From Bacteroidota bacterium (GTDB lineage: Bacteria > Bacteroidota > Bacteroidia > CAILMK01 > JAAYUY01): DNA of 45,228 nt. The translations under genes and the position numbers were made by a program. Each line of letters begins with the position of its first letter. The stretch's first letter is position 1. The notes beneath the pieces are model-generated. The model had not been told where the DNA came from. It saw only the letters and a program-made list of their open reading frames with translations, and ran no database searches. This document shows positions 1 to 9,774 of this stretch, piece by piece. Where the stretch lies: contig JADHTG010000020.1 of NCBI GenBank assembly GCA_016776505.1, forward strand, positions 1 through 45,228, given 5' to 3'.

Positions 1-494
1 CTGGAATTCTGAATGCCATAAATCAAGTCAATTGTTACGGATTTAAAGCCTGCTTTTCTTGCATTCTCAATGGAATGGATTGCCTGGCTTGATGAATGCA
101 CCCGACCAAGCATTTTAAGTTCTTCTTCAATAAATGATTGTATCCCAATGCTCAGCCTGTTAATTCCTATTTCTCTCAAGCCCATTAGTTTTTCATTGCA
201 TAAATCATCCGGATTGGCCTCAAGGCATATTTCCGGATTATCTTCCAGCTCATACTGAGCCTTCAGGAGGAGCAGAATATCTTCTATTTCATTTAATTCA
301 AGAATGGAAGGTGTTCCTCCACCAAAATAAATGCTTTCAATACATTCACCTTCCAGGTAGTCTTTCCTGAGAATGATTTCTTCTTGAATCGCTTTAAGCA
401 GTTCCGCTTTCTTTTTAAGGGAAGTGGAGAAGTGAAAATCGCAATAATCACAAGCAGTTCTGCAAAAAGGGATGTGTATGTAAATTCCAGCCAA
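1..494 (-). CDS. hemW: Radical SAM heme chaperone HemW (coproporphyrinogen III oxidase-like), 5' part
   Basis: The reading frame gives MAGIYIHIPFC followed by a CX3CX2C iron-sulfur motif (Cys11, Cys15, Cys18), then YFGGGTPS near residue 55 and ANPDD and NRLSIGIQSF further on. These are hallmarks of the HemW/oxygen-independent coproporphyrinogen oxidase-like branch of radical SAM proteins, cytoplasmic proteins thought to hand heme to acceptor enzymes. About 164 codons are present; the rest lies beyond base 1. No ATG is in frame near the front. A TTG at 492-494 gives the start MAGIYIHIPFC common in this family, and a TAAATTTG promoter box at 524-531 fits it. Divergent from porQ. The family call is strong; the distinction between HemW and a true HemN is inferred from the compact N-terminus. 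Confidence 0.92.
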   Translation of the reverse strand, partial: MAGIYIHIPFCRTACDYCDFHFSTSLKKKAELLKAIQEEIILRKDYLEGECIESIYFGGGTPSILELNEIEDILLLLKAQYELEDNPEICLEANPDDLCNEKLMGLREIGINRLSIGIQSFIEEELKMLGRVHSSSQAIHSIENARKAGFKSVTIDLIYGIQNS

Positions 495-523
495 ACGCTT
501 GATTTTTTCGTATTTTCGAAATT

Positions 524-531
524 CAAATTTA
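524..531 (-). promoter_or_regulatory. Bacteroidota -7 promoter element for hemW
   Basis: On the minus strand the bases read TAAATTTG, a perfect TAnnTTTG match, ending about 29 nt before the proposed TTG start. No clear TTG -33 element is visible at the usual spacing. Confidence 0.4.
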
Positions 532-628
532 CAACTCCAAAAACAGGATCAGGAGCATGATATTGAAAATTATTGGTCGCACAGAAAATATTATTTCAAA
601 ATAACGTTTTACAATAAAGCTTTTTTAA

Positions 629-1702
629 TTGAATCCATACAGAAATATCATATTGTCGCTTTTTATAATCCTGATTACTGTTACAAGTAATTTTGCCCAG
701 TTAGGAGGCCGCTACACTTATGCTTTTCTGGAATTGCCTTATTCAGCACGTGCATCGGCATTAGGTCATCACATGGTCCCCATTTTTGATAAAGACCTGA
801 CACTCGCCATTAGTAATCCTTCTTTGTTGAATGCAGATATGTCAGGTAAGTTTAACATCACTTATTCCAACTACCTGGCAGATGTTAATTTTGGTAATGT
901 TTCATACGCCCATTCTTTTAGCGATAAATACATCGGCTTTGCAAATTTACGATACATCAATTACGGGGATTTCATCCAGGCAGATGAATTTGGAAATCAA
1001 ATCGGTCATTTTAGTGCCGGTGAATATGCTTTAAACATAGCCGGAGCCAGGAGCATAAATAAAAACTTAACTGCCGGAGTGGGCATAAAAATCATTTACT
1101 CTACATTTGAGCAATACACTTCCTTTGGTCTGGCAAGTGATTATGCACTGTCTTATCATTCAGACGATCAATTATTTACAAGCAGTATTTCGATCAACAA
1201 CCTGGGTTTCCAAATTAAGCCTTACAGCGCAGGGAATCATGAACCATTGCCTCTCAACATTCAATTAGGACTTTCCAAGAAATTCGAACATATGCCTTTG
1301 CGGTTTATTGTCATTGCACATCACCTCAATAAATTTGATTTCGCCTATGTGGATCCAAATGCACGAATAATCCAAAGTTTTGATGATACCAATGAGGAAC
1401 CGCTGCAGGCATCACTATCTGAAAAGATCTTCAGGCATTTCGTGTTCGCAGGAGAATTTGTTTTATCTGAGAATTTTCACTTAAGATTTGGTTATAATCA
1501 TCAGCGCAGGAAAGAATTACAAATTGCCGATAAACCCGGAATGGCAGGTTACAGTTGGGGCTTTGGCTTACGCATAAAAAAACTTTATTTAAGTTATGGC
1601 AATACCATTTATCATTTGGCAGGTGGATCACACATGTTTTCCATATCGATAAATCCTTCAGAGTTTGTCAGGAAGAAAGCGGTGAAAGATGATTTGAAAT
1701 AA
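629..1702 (+). CDS. porQ: Type IX secretion system protein PorQ
   Basis: A 357-residue outer-membrane beta-barrel-like protein. A hydrophobic signal peptide (about residues 6-23) is followed by LGGRYTYAFLELPYSARAS, the characteristic opening of PorQ, then by alternating beta-strand-like segments with many G and Y residues up to a C-terminal strand (MFSISINPSEF). PorQ belongs to the PorV/PorQ (FadL-like) group and in Porphyromonas is needed for type IX secretion and surface attachment of cargo. The only in-frame start ahead of the signal peptide is TTG at 629-631. In many Bacteroidota porQ sits beside cmk; here it is beside hemW and faces the NHL lipoprotein gene convergently across about 95 bp. 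Confidence 0.85.
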   Translation: MNPYRNIILSLFIILITVTSNFAQLGGRYTYAFLELPYSARASALGHHMVPIFDKDLTLAISNPSLLNADMSGKFNITYSNYLADVNFGNVSYAHSFSDKYIGFANLRYINYGDFIQADEFGNQIGHFSAGEYALNIAGARSINKNLTAGVGIKIIYSTFEQYTSFGLASDYALSYHSDDQLFTSSISINNLGFQIKPYSAGNHEPLPLNIQLGLSKKFEHMPLRFIVIAHHLNKFDFAYVDPNARIIQSFDDTNEEPLQASLSEKIFRHFVFAGEFVLSENFHLRFGYNHQRRKELQIADKPGMAGYSWGFGLRIKKLYLSYGNTIYHLAGGSHMFSISINPSEFVRKKAVKDDLK

Positions 1703-1797
1703 TCTTTTTTAATCCTGTTTTCCAACGTATTTCAAACTGGTTCAAATGATTCGGTTATTGTTTGATGTATAAGAGCAAGCTTAACAGAAGAAAAATA

Positions 1798-3021
1798 TTA
1801 TTCCAAATCCGTATTCAGGCGATATCGAACGATCCGATTATTGTTTTTATCAGCAATATAGATCATCTTCTTAAAATAGCAAACCCCCATGGGATCATCA
1901 AACTGGAATAGACCCATTCCTTCTTCCCCAAAGGAAACAGGAATATTTTTCACATAACTGGTATTGGGAGGAGGAGGAACACCCTCGAGGCCTTTATTTG
2001 TAAACTGGTAAAAGCGGTCAGTTTCACTATCTACAACAAATATATATCCTGTTTGATCAGGTGCTATAAACACATCCTGGGGGTTTTTAAACTTATTTGC
2101 CTCATACAAAAATCCATCTGCTTTAGTAGGATCCATAACAAGCAGTTCTGCATTTTCAGCATATTGAATTCCCGCATCCGGATCACTGTATTCTCTTATC
2201 CATAAAACCCTGAATTCAATGGTTTGATCCTGTTCGGCCTGGCATAGAATAAAATCATGAGAATTAGAAACTCCATACAATTTTTGAGGTGGACTTACAA
2301 ATGAAGCTAAGGCCGAAATTCCAATAGATGATTTGAGATTTGGCGTGACTGGATTCAAGCCTTTTGCATAGGATATATTTTCTCCATCCGGATTGAAAAA
2401 CAAAACTGTATTATCCGGACGTGCTGATGATGCAGGTTCATATACCGGTCCTTTACGGGAAACATAAAGCGTATTGTCTGCCAAAATTGCCAGCCCTGTG
2501 AATTCTACCTCGCGGTCTTCATTTCTAAAAGGTATAATTTTCCGGGATGCATCGCAAAATGGATGAATGAGTGTATCCACATATTCCGGACCGCTGGCTG
2601 TTGCCGTATTTTTTAAATGATAAATGGCTGTCAGTTCTTCAATTTGAGAGAAGATTTCTACTGTAGCTTTTCCAATCACATAGGTATGAATTCGTCTGTC
2701 TTGTATGACATCAGTGGCTCCCGGAATTTTAATCGTACGATGCAGTTGACCTTTCAGATCCAGGATATGAAGTCCATTGTCATCCACCACGTAAACCATT
2801 TCATCGTAACCCACAAACACATCAACAGGATTTTGAAATCCATCCCATATGGGCAATATAGGAACATAGCCCACACTTTGAGGAGCCAGGTTAGGATCTA
2901 TTTTTCCTTGCTCAAAAATATCATTTACTTCATCGTTATGGCGCGTTCCAAACATAAACTCGCAAGATGAAAAGCTCATGCTGATACAGAAAATGATACT
3001 ATACGAAAGTATTTTATTCAT
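1798..3021 (-). CDS. NHL-repeat lipoprotein, partner of PorV-like protein
   Basis: A 407-residue predicted lipoprotein. A short signal ends at the lipobox FSSC, with the lipid-bearing Cys at residue 20. The mature part carries recurring six-bladed-propeller strands of NHL type, for example GYDEMVYVVDDNGLHILD near residue 72, NPQDVFIAPDQTGYIFVVD near 315 and FDDPMGVCYFKKMIYIAD near 375. Each alternates a 'DV/GV' turn with a 'hYVaD' strand. NHL propellers usually bind partners or ligands; no catalytic site is visible. The gene starts 6 bp after the PorV-like gene on the same strand, so the two are almost certainly co-transcribed and may act together at the outer membrane. Exact function unknown. 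Confidence 0.75.
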   Translation of the reverse strand: MNKILSYSIIFCISMSFSSCEFMFGTRHNDEVNDIFEQGKIDPNLAPQSVGYVPILPIWDGFQNPVDVFVGYDEMVYVVDDNGLHILDLKGQLHRTIKIPGATDVIQDRRIHTYVIGKATVEIFSQIEELTAIYHLKNTATASGPEYVDTLIHPFCDASRKIIPFRNEDREVEFTGLAILADNTLYVSRKGPVYEPASSARPDNTVLFFNPDGENISYAKGLNPVTPNLKSSIGISALASFVSPPQKLYGVSNSHDFILCQAEQDQTIEFRVLWIREYSDPDAGIQYAENAELLVMDPTKADGFLYEANKFKNPQDVFIAPDQTGYIFVVDSETDRFYQFTNKGLEGVPPPPNTSYVKNIPVSFGEEGMGLFQFDDPMGVCYFKKMIYIADKNNNRIVRYRLNTDLE

Positions 3022-3027
3022 GAGTCA

Positions 3028-4035
3028 TTATTTCAATGAAAATCCAACTGTCAGTCGATGAATGCTCCCTAACAAATCTTTATTATTGAAACTGTAATCA
3101 AAACTTAGATATCCAAAATATCGCTGCAAATAAATTCCAACTCCTGCTGAAGGCCATCCATTCTGGTCTGCACCAAACTCATAACCAGTGCGTAAATACA
3201 ATACTTTTTTCAGACTGTATTCCAGACCAAAGCCAATTCGTTCATTATTGTCTGTTGGGTGAGTAAGTTGCCCTGTAAGACTAACAGCCTGCTTATTTCT
3301 ATCATAGATTTTGGAAGCGATCCCCATTCTGAATATGGACGGAACACTGACACTTTCAAATTGATCAATGGTCTGCTCTCCATTTCTTGTAGTCAGGGTT
3401 ACTTCGCCATTTGGACTCACATTAAACCCAAAATTCGCTATTCCCACTGCAAATTTTGTCGTACGCTTGATCCCTATATTATAAACGAATCCCAGGTCGA
3501 AGATTCCATTATGCATTTTAATTCCCGCAATATCTTCGTATACATATTTTGCGCTTATCCCAAAACTAAAATTATCCGAAAGTACTTTTGCAAATGATAA
3601 GGCTGTCAAAAGATTGGAAGTAGAGAATGTAAGTCCATTTCCAAAAGGCTGGTACTCCGTAGTCATTGGCATATCGCCGGACGAAAGATTAATCACACTG
3701 AAAGCCCAATAATTCAAGTTGGATCTTGTCCAGGCAAATCCGGCATAATTCATGTCTACACCTGCAAAATAAGAAGTGTGTCCAAATTGAAAATGATAGC
3801 GATTGCTGTCCATATGTGTTAATGCAGCAGGATTCCAGAAAACTGCAGACACATCATCACATAAAGCCAAATAACTTCCTGAAAGTGATGCAGACCTGGC
3901 ATCAGGAACAATCTTCAAAAATTGCAATCCTGCAGTTCCTGTCCTGGAGTTGCCAAATGAAGGCAAAACCTGAGCATAGGAATAATGGATCATTAATAAT
4001 CCAATAATAATACTGACCAGCCTGGTTTTTTTCAA
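3028..4035 (-). CDS. PorV/PorQ family outer-membrane barrel protein
   Basis: A 335-residue protein with a signal peptide ending near SYAQ (residue 22), then GTAGLQFLKIVPDARSASLS and VSAVFWNPAAL, the N-terminal signature of the PorV/PorQ (UPF0164-like, FadL-type) barrels of Bacteroidota. The rest is beta-rich and ends in a strand, HRLTVGFSLK. PorV proper shuttles T9SS cargo to the attachment complex; this is a paralogue and its own substrate is unknown. The start codon is TTG (4033-4035), because the first in-frame ATG lies inside the signal peptide. It heads an operon with the NHL lipoprotein. A TTG-N23-TATATTTG promoter candidate lies at 4070-4103. Confidence 0.8.
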   Translation of the reverse strand: MKKTRLVSIIIGLLMIHYSYAQVLPSFGNSRTGTAGLQFLKIVPDARSASLSGSYLALCDDVSAVFWNPAALTHMDSNRYHFQFGHTSYFAGVDMNYAGFAWTRSNLNYWAFSVINLSSGDMPMTTEYQPFGNGLTFSTSNLLTALSFAKVLSDNFSFGISAKYVYEDIAGIKMHNGIFDLGFVYNIGIKRTTKFAVGIANFGFNVSPNGEVTLTTRNGEQTIDQFESVSVPSIFRMGIASKIYDRNKQAVSLTGQLTHPTDNNERIGFGLEYSLKKVLYLRTGYEFGADQNGWPSAGVGIYLQRYFGYLSFDYSFNNKDLLGSIHRLTVGFSLK

Positions 4036-4069
4036 ACTTCTTTCACTAATCTAATGCACGATAAAGACT

Positions 4070-4103
4070 CAAATATAAGGGATTAATGTCAAAGGATTTA
4101 CAA
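4070..4103 (-). promoter_or_regulatory. Promoter of the PorV-like/NHL operon
   Basis: On the minus strand TTG (4101-4103) is followed after 23 bases by TATATTTG (4070-4077), fitting the Bacteroidota sigma-A pattern of TTG, 17-23 bases, TAnnTTTG. The box ends about 35 nt ahead of the TTG start codon. Confidence 0.45.
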
Positions 4104-4169
4104 TAAAACTATCACGTTGAATTACCGATATTTATTCTTTGTAAAGATTGAGCTTTTGATTTGGTTTTA

Positions 4170-7100
4170 CTAATTACCCAGGTTTTTTTTCTTTTTTCTT
4201 TGAACCAACTCCCCCCACTTGTCGAATTCTTCCTTTACATAAATACCAATTCCCTGGCGATTGATATCTTCCTGGTAGATTGGGTTATTATCTGTTCGGC
4301 TAAACACTTTCAAACGCAATTTTCGGTCTTTTAAGGGTTGGTAATTAACCTGGAAATCAGCATTGACATTTTCTACATCGTATGTACCACTCAGCTCTAT
4401 CCGGTCATTCAGCAAGCTACCGCTAAGAATTAGATCGAGTTCTCTCTGGTACTGGTTATTTTCAGCTACGTAGTTAAGGCCGAATTGAAAGTTTTCAATG
4501 TATTTTGATCCTAATTGACTGGAAATACCGGAAAGCCACTGGGAAATTTGTGTTGAAAACAATGAACTAACATTGGCATTCAGGCTATTTTCAAATGCTG
4601 ATTCACTGACGATACCTGTTTCAGGAGGCAGGAATCCGTTCAAAATAAGCAGACTGATGACTTGCTTATTTAATTCCTGTACATCGCTTTTAATATTTCT
4701 TACTTGCTGATCCAGGATGATATTTTGCTGAGCTCCGCTTATGGAGGAAGAGGAAAGAATTTCAAAATCCAGGTTTATTTCAGGTGCATACAAAGATTCG
4801 GTAAGCAACAGTTTGGCTTCCACAGGGAAAGTGGCCTGGCCGTATACATTTTTCTCCTCTTCTGTCAGGCTTTCATTATCCCGTATAAGATTGTAAACAG
4901 ATGCGTCAAGCTTATAAATAGCTTCAATATTGGCTTCGGCCTCAAAAGGATCACCCATCCAGGTAATGCTGCTTCCTTTTTTTACTGTGAATTTACGCTT
5001 TAGCAGGTCGAGCGCTACAAATGTATATTCTCCCTTTTCAATAGTGTATTTTCCGAACATATTGACATTCCCTAATGCATCTACCTGCAATTTTAAATCT
5101 CCTGCTCCATTTGCGCTTATGATGTCGTTCGTTTCAGGATCGAAAATGATTTGTACATCCGCATCAGGAGTTACTTCCATGTCCATATCCAGAGATATGC
5201 CTGTAGATCCCTCTACATATACCGGTCGACTCTGGGTATTTACATTTGTAAACCTGATAAAATTATAATTACTGAAACTATTATCATCATAAGCTATCAG
5301 TTTAATGTCTGTATTCTTTTCAGATTTTAATTTCATATTCATTTTAATGTCATCTAATGGACCTAATATGTCAAGCCTTCCTGTTACAAAAGCATCTCCA
5401 TAAAAAATACTATTGTCATTCACAGTAGTGTGAATTCCATGTAAATTTTGAGCAAGTATTCCGATGCCCAGCTTAAAATTTCTAAAATTGTCATGTTTCA
5501 CTTCTCCAAAACATAAACCGCTGCTTCCAAAAGGATCCTTGATGCTGATTCTGTCAAGGTAGATCCCCTTTTCGTCAATTTTAATAAAGTCATCTGTTAA
5601 TTTGTACCTGACCTGCGTGTAATCCACTTTAAAAGCAGTATTGTAAAAATTTGCTCTTCCGTCAACTTTATAATCATCCAAAGGACCTGCAAAACGAAGT
5701 TCGGCATTGATCTCCCCAGTTAAATCTGTCACCAGACCGTTCATAAATGGTTCAAAATAATACAATTCAGATTGGGGAATATCCACTGTCAGATCAATGT
5801 TTCTGTCATCAACTAAATCAACATACCCATTGATTTCCATGATGTCTTCCATCTCAAAAGAATATAAAGATCCATTAATATTAGTATGCGTGGTTTTTGA
5901 ATTGTAGTTTGAGGACAACGAGAGCATACCCAGCTCTTTATCCCTGTAATAAAGTGGATTTGAAAGGAAAGCTGCATCGAAATATGCATTGCCCAATAAA
6001 TCGTAAATAACGAGTTGTCCATTTAATATGCCATTAAAATCACTCAAATCAGCAGGAATATAGGGTTGAAAAAATGAGAAATTTGTATTTTCTACAATAA
6101 CACGCAATGGAAGATCTCCTTTTTGACTTATAGTACCATATGCTTTAATTTTATAATCGTTATGAGTGAGTTCTAATGAAGGAATCCTAATACTGGTCAG
6201 GGGATCATAATTAATGGCAATTGCACCTGAACTGATGTCCCATATTAAATTATTCTTGTTCAGGAAATAGGAATTTGTCAGCACCAATTCGATGGAATCT
6301 CTTTTTAATGCCATATCACCATTCAGAGTCAGATGATTTTGATATTTGCTATCATAGAAATAAAGATTGAAATCTATTTTATCAGGATCGCAGCTTGCAC
6401 TTACATTTAAATTTTCAGCAACAACACTATCCTTAGTTGTCACCTGCCCAAAGGATGAATATACAATCAGGTTGTCTTGATCTTTGCTAGCATTTATGAA
6501 TAATTTACTCAAATAGATGTCTTTAACACGAAAGCCTGGGACAGAAGCTATCAATTTTACCTCATTGTCAACACAATTTATGTCTCCTTTCACACGGGAA
6601 TTATCATCAAAGAATATATTCGACTTCAGAAGATTATTAATAAATGAAGTTTGATGTAGTTGAACATCAAAAGACAAAAATTCATTTCCTTCAAATGATA
6701 AATGCTGTGGAAACAATGATTTATCAAAGTAGGAGGATATCACTTTCATAAATAAATCCGGCAGTGTTTTAAAGTTAAAATTCCCGTTCAGATTCACATC
6801 AGCAAGTTCAGATTTAAGCTGAATATCCTTTAATCCATAATTGTAGTCAGCTTCCACCAATAAAGTATTGATTTTATATTGTTCATCCTTAGTCTCTAAA
6901 TCAGCATCCAGCATTAGTATTCGTCCTTCTGCGTCATCCAGATTATTTGCCTGGATATTAATTTCTATCATACAACTAAGTAACATCTTATCTGTCAAAA
7001 AATTCAGTTCATGGAGATCGGTGTTTTTAATATCCGCTTTAAAATTATACAATGGTTTGGCTTGAGATAAATCAATAGTACCATTAAAATCCATCGCCAG

Positions 7101-8597
7101 GTTTTTATCATTCACCAAAACACCCCCTTTAAATTGCTTATTGGTCAATATGCCATTTAAACTCAGGTCTGAATAACGGTACTTATTAAAATCAATATAG
7201 GATGCATTTGCTTTAATATTTGCCTGAATATCTTCCAGGCTTAATCCCTCACCACTAATATGACCGTCCATGTTCACCTTGCCCAGCAATTCCTCCTGAC
7301 CTGTGAATTGTCCAAGGCTAAAACTAATCAAACTAAGATTCCCACTGTATTTTGGCTTTCCGGACTTAGCCGGGATTTTTAAATTAATATCAGATTCGAT
7401 CTCCCCAAAAGGAGTATACAGATTCCCATAAGCAACAAAGTCATTGATAAAACCGGTGTATCGTCCAATAAAAGTCAGCATACCGCTTTCATAGAAATAA
7501 TCCGGAAAATCAATGGATGGAATTAATGAATGAATATCCCTAAATGATATGTCCAGGTTTTTTACATCAAAATCAAGTAGAGTTTCATTGATGTCAGGTA
7601 GGCCGGTCATGCGAACCGCACCCGAATATGCAGATCCTTTTCCGAATTTAAGAATGATGTGTTTGCTTCTCATATCAGTAACAGTTCCCTCTGCTTCTCC
7701 ATCAATGAATATATCCTTTTCATGTGTTCTTAATGAACCAGAAAAGTATTCTAAATCTGTAATTTTCAATCGTGAATCATGTAAATCTGATTTAATAGTA
7801 ACCAGATTAACAAAGTCTTTAAAAGCATTATATGCCGGAAAATGAAAACCAAAGTCGCCATAAAACTCACTTTCACCAGGAAAAAATGAAATATCGTTAA
7901 ATGAAAACTCATTGGAATCAATCAGCAGCTTGCCATTCAATTGATTCAATACAAGGCCCGATTTATCCATAAAGTTTGCACTATCAATGGAACTCTCCAC
8001 TCGTTGTCCATCTACTATAAATTCAGATAATTTGACATTTACATTCATTAAATACAAATCCTGATAATCCGTTTTTCCTTTTATTTCTTTATTGGGAGGT
8101 TCATAATACCTCATGACTGAATTAGTAACAATAATATCATCAAAGATTATGATTTGATTATTTCCCCCTTTTTTTCTATTCTTAATTTTTTCAATAACAT
8201 ATTGAAAATTAAACAATTGATCCCTGCTATGTCGAACAAAATTTACATAAGTCTGGTTAAAAGTCAAGAGGTGAAATTTCAGCTTACCCGGACTTTGCCT
8301 GAAGTTTTTATAAACAATTTTCGCGTCAGGACAGTAGATCATAATGGAATCCTCGTGATCAAATATTTTTATGTTATTTAGAGTTACGTCTGAAAAGCTG
8401 AACTTTGCACTTTGGATGGTAATCCGGGTTTCAATTTTTTTTGAAAAAAAATTGGAAATTAGCTGGGCAGATTTAAACTGACCTTTTTCAGTCCTTAAGA
8501 TTATCATCAGCGAAATAAAGAGTGTAGAAGCCAGAATGAAGAGACTTAGAAACAAGATCTTGAAGAACTTATATTTTCTCTTGTTAGCCTTCTTCAT
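4170..8597 (-). CDS. tamB: Translocation/assembly module protein TamB (DUF490)
   Basis: A 1475-residue, single-anchor protein. Residues 1-30 are a basic tail plus one transmembrane helix (FLSLFILASTLFISLMIIL). The long middle is AsmA/TamB-like repetitive beta structure with many 'DLKG/VDGxG' type turns. The C-terminal ~350 residues match the DUF490/TamB domain, with strands such as LLLTESLYAPEINLDFEIL and ELDLILSGSLLNDRIELSG. TamB-type proteins span the periplasm as a hydrophobic groove that moves phospholipid, and with a BamA-like TamA help assemble some barrels. No tamA is in the window. The gene is divergent from tsaD across only 41 bp, an arrangement that recurs in Bacteroidota. Length is normal for this phylum. 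Confidence 0.9.
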   Translation of the reverse strand: MKKANKRKYKFFKILFLSLFILASTLFISLMIILRTEKGQFKSAQLISNFFSKKIETRITIQSAKFSFSDVTLNNIKIFDHEDSIMIYCPDAKIVYKNFRQSPGKLKFHLLTFNQTYVNFVRHSRDQLFNFQYVIEKIKNRKKGGNNQIIIFDDIIVTNSVMRYYEPPNKEIKGKTDYQDLYLMNVNVKLSEFIVDGQRVESSIDSANFMDKSGLVLNQLNGKLLIDSNEFSFNDISFFPGESEFYGDFGFHFPAYNAFKDFVNLVTIKSDLHDSRLKITDLEYFSGSLRTHEKDIFIDGEAEGTVTDMRSKHIILKFGKGSAYSGAVRMTGLPDINETLLDFDVKNLDISFRDIHSLIPSIDFPDYFYESGMLTFIGRYTGFINDFVAYGNLYTPFGEIESDINLKIPAKSGKPKYSGNLSLISFSLGQFTGQEELLGKVNMDGHISGEGLSLEDIQANIKANASYIDFNKYRYSDLSLNGILTNKQFKGGVLVNDKNLAMDFNGTIDLSQAKPLYNFKADIKNTDLHELNFLTDKMLLSCMIEINIQANNLDDAEGRILMLDADLETKDEQYKINTLLVEADYNYGLKDIQLKSELADVNLNGNFNFKTLPDLFMKVISSYFDKSLFPQHLSFEGNEFLSFDVQLHQTSFINNLLKSNIFFDDNSRVKGDINCVDNEVKLIASVPGFRVKDIYLSKLFINASKDQDNLIVYSSFGQVTTKDSVVAENLNVSASCDPDKIDFNLYFYDSKYQNHLTLNGDMALKRDSIELVLTNSYFLNKNNLIWDISSGAIAINYDPLTSIRIPSLELTHNDYKIKAYGTISQKGDLPLRVIVENTNFSFFQPYIPADLSDFNGILNGQLVIYDLLGNAYFDAAFLSNPLYYRDKELGMLSLSSNYNSKTTHTNINGSLYSFEMEDIMEINGYVDLVDDRNIDLTVDIPQSELYYFEPFMNGLVTDLTGEINAELRFAGPLDDYKVDGRANFYNTAFKVDYTQVRYKLTDDFIKIDEKGIYLDRISIKDPFGSSGLCFGEVKHDNFRNFKLGIGILAQNLHGIHTTVNDNSIFYGDAFVTGRLDILGPLDDIKMNMKLKSEKNTDIKLIAYDDNSFSNYNFIRFTNVNTQSRPVYVEGSTGISLDMDMEVTPDADVQIIFDPETNDIISANGAGDLKLQVDALGNVNMFGKYTIEKGEYTFVALDLLKRKFTVKKGSSITWMGDPFEAEANIEAIYKLDASVYNLIRDNESLTEEEKNVYGQATFPVEAKLLLTESLYAPEINLDFEILSSSSISGAQQNIILDQQVRNIKSDVQELNKQVISLLILNGFLPPETGIVSESAFENSLNANVSSLFSTQISQWLSGISSQLGSKYIENFQFGLNYVAENNQYQRELDLILSGSLLNDRIELSGTYDVENVNADFQVNYQPLKDRKLRLKVFSRTDNNPIYQEDINRQGIGIYVKEEFDKWGELVQRKKKKNLGN

Positions 8598-8638
8598 GTA
8601 TATATTTAATAAGTGATAAAATTAAGTAATTATTTCAA

Positions 8639-9631
8639 ATGTGTGTGATACTAGCCCTTGAATCATCTTGTGATGATACCTCAGCATCCGTACTCAAAAA
8701 TGGCAAAATTCTTACCAACATCATCAGTGGGCAGGCCATTCATGAGAAATTCGGAGGTGTTGTTCCTGAACTGGCATCGCGTGCACATCAGCGAAATATA
8801 ATTTCTGTTGTAGATCAGGCCATGAAAGAAGCAGCGATTTCACAAAATGACCTGGATGCAGTGGCCTTTACTAATGGCCCAGGTTTGATCGGTTCATTGC
8901 TTGTTGCAAGTTCTTTTGCCAAAGGCTTGGCACTTTCATTAAACGTTCCATTAATTGCTGTAAATCATTTGCATGCCCATGTACTTTCAAACTTTATTGA
9001 CGATCCAAAACCAAAATTCCCTTTTTTGTGTTTATTGGTTTCAGGAGGACATACCCAAATACTGAAAGTAACAGATTACATTCATTATGAAATTATTGGT
9101 AAAACGATTGATGATGCAGCAGGAGAAGCATTTGATAAAGCAGCAAAGGTCATTGATTTGCCCTATCCAGGAGGACCCAGTATGGATAAAGAATCTCAGG
9201 GCGGAAACAAGTTTACTTTTGATTTTCCAACACCTAAAATTGCTGGCCTTGATTTCAGCTTTAGCGGACTCAAAACTTCTTTTTTGTATAAAATAAGGGA
9301 TGGATTGAAAGAGGATCCGGAATTTATAAAAAAGAACACCCAGGATCTTTGTGCTTCTTACCAAAACAGAATAATTAGTTACCTGACAGAAAAACTGCTT
9401 AAAGCATCAAAACAAACGGGTATCAATGAAGTTGCATTGGCAGGAGGAGTGGCAGCCAATTCTGCTTTACGCGAAAGAATTGGCGAACTTTCAAAAAAAC
9501 ACAGCTGGAAAACCTATATTCCTGAGATGATATATTGCACTGATAATGCAGCCATGATAGGGATTACATCCTATTATAAGTACCTTCAAAAAGATTTCAG
9601 TGATCCTGGGATCAGGCCATTTGCTCGCTGA
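8639..9631 (+). CDS. tsaD: tRNA N6-adenosine threonylcarbamoyltransferase TsaD
   Basis: A 330-residue protein, normal length for the Kae1/TsaD family. It opens with ILALESSCDDTSASV and has the metal-binding HLHAH segment (His110 and His114, HxxxH), the nucleotide-site LVSGGHTQI, DDAAGEAFDK, PYPGGPS and the C-terminal CTDNAAMIGI. TsaD transfers the threonylcarbamoyl group made by TsaC/TsaC2 to A37 of ANN-decoding tRNAs, working with TsaB and TsaE (not in this window). The ATG at 8639 gives the canonical N-terminus directly before the ASKHA fold. Divergent from tamB; followed by a hairpin-rich intergenic stretch. Confidence 0.97.
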   Translation: MCVILALESSCDDTSASVLKNGKILTNIISGQAIHEKFGGVVPELASRAHQRNIISVVDQAMKEAAISQNDLDAVAFTNGPGLIGSLLVASSFAKGLALSLNVPLIAVNHLHAHVLSNFIDDPKPKFPFLCLLVSGGHTQILKVTDYIHYEIIGKTIDDAAGEAFDKAAKVIDLPYPGGPSMDKESQGGNKFTFDFPTPKIAGLDFSFSGLKTSFLYKIRDGLKEDPEFIKKNTQDLCASYQNRIISYLTEKLLKASKQTGINEVALAGGVAANSALRERIGELSKKHSWKTYIPEMIYCTDNAAMIGITSYYKYLQKDFSDPGIRPFAR

Positions 9632-9669
9632 TCTTCAAATGGGTTATTAGTTGTACCTGGTGTTTAGCG

Positions 9670-9689
9670 AAGCGTCTCTTGGGACGTTT
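9670..9689 (+). terminator. Possible hairpin terminator after tsaD
   Basis: AAGCGTC (9670-9676) pairs with GACGTTT (9683-9689), a seven-pair stem with one G-U wobble and a six-base loop, 39 nt after the tsaD stop. No T-run follows, so termination is only a guess. Confidence 0.25.
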
Positions 9690-9774
9690 AATAAACTTTA
9701 GTCTAATGACTTAGGGCCAAACTAATATTGGATTTGTGAATGAAAGACTGAAGTCCTTCTTTTATTATACTTCA

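Noticed and set aside
293..526. 77-codon minus-strand frame with an ATG start in the hemW/porQ region
   Set aside because: It overlaps hemW in another frame; the radical SAM motif is only in the hemW frame.
9690..9774. Possible small RNA in the spacer after tsaD
   Set aside because: Only partial self-complementarity around GACTGAAGTC and no promoter box on either strand close enough to support a transcript.
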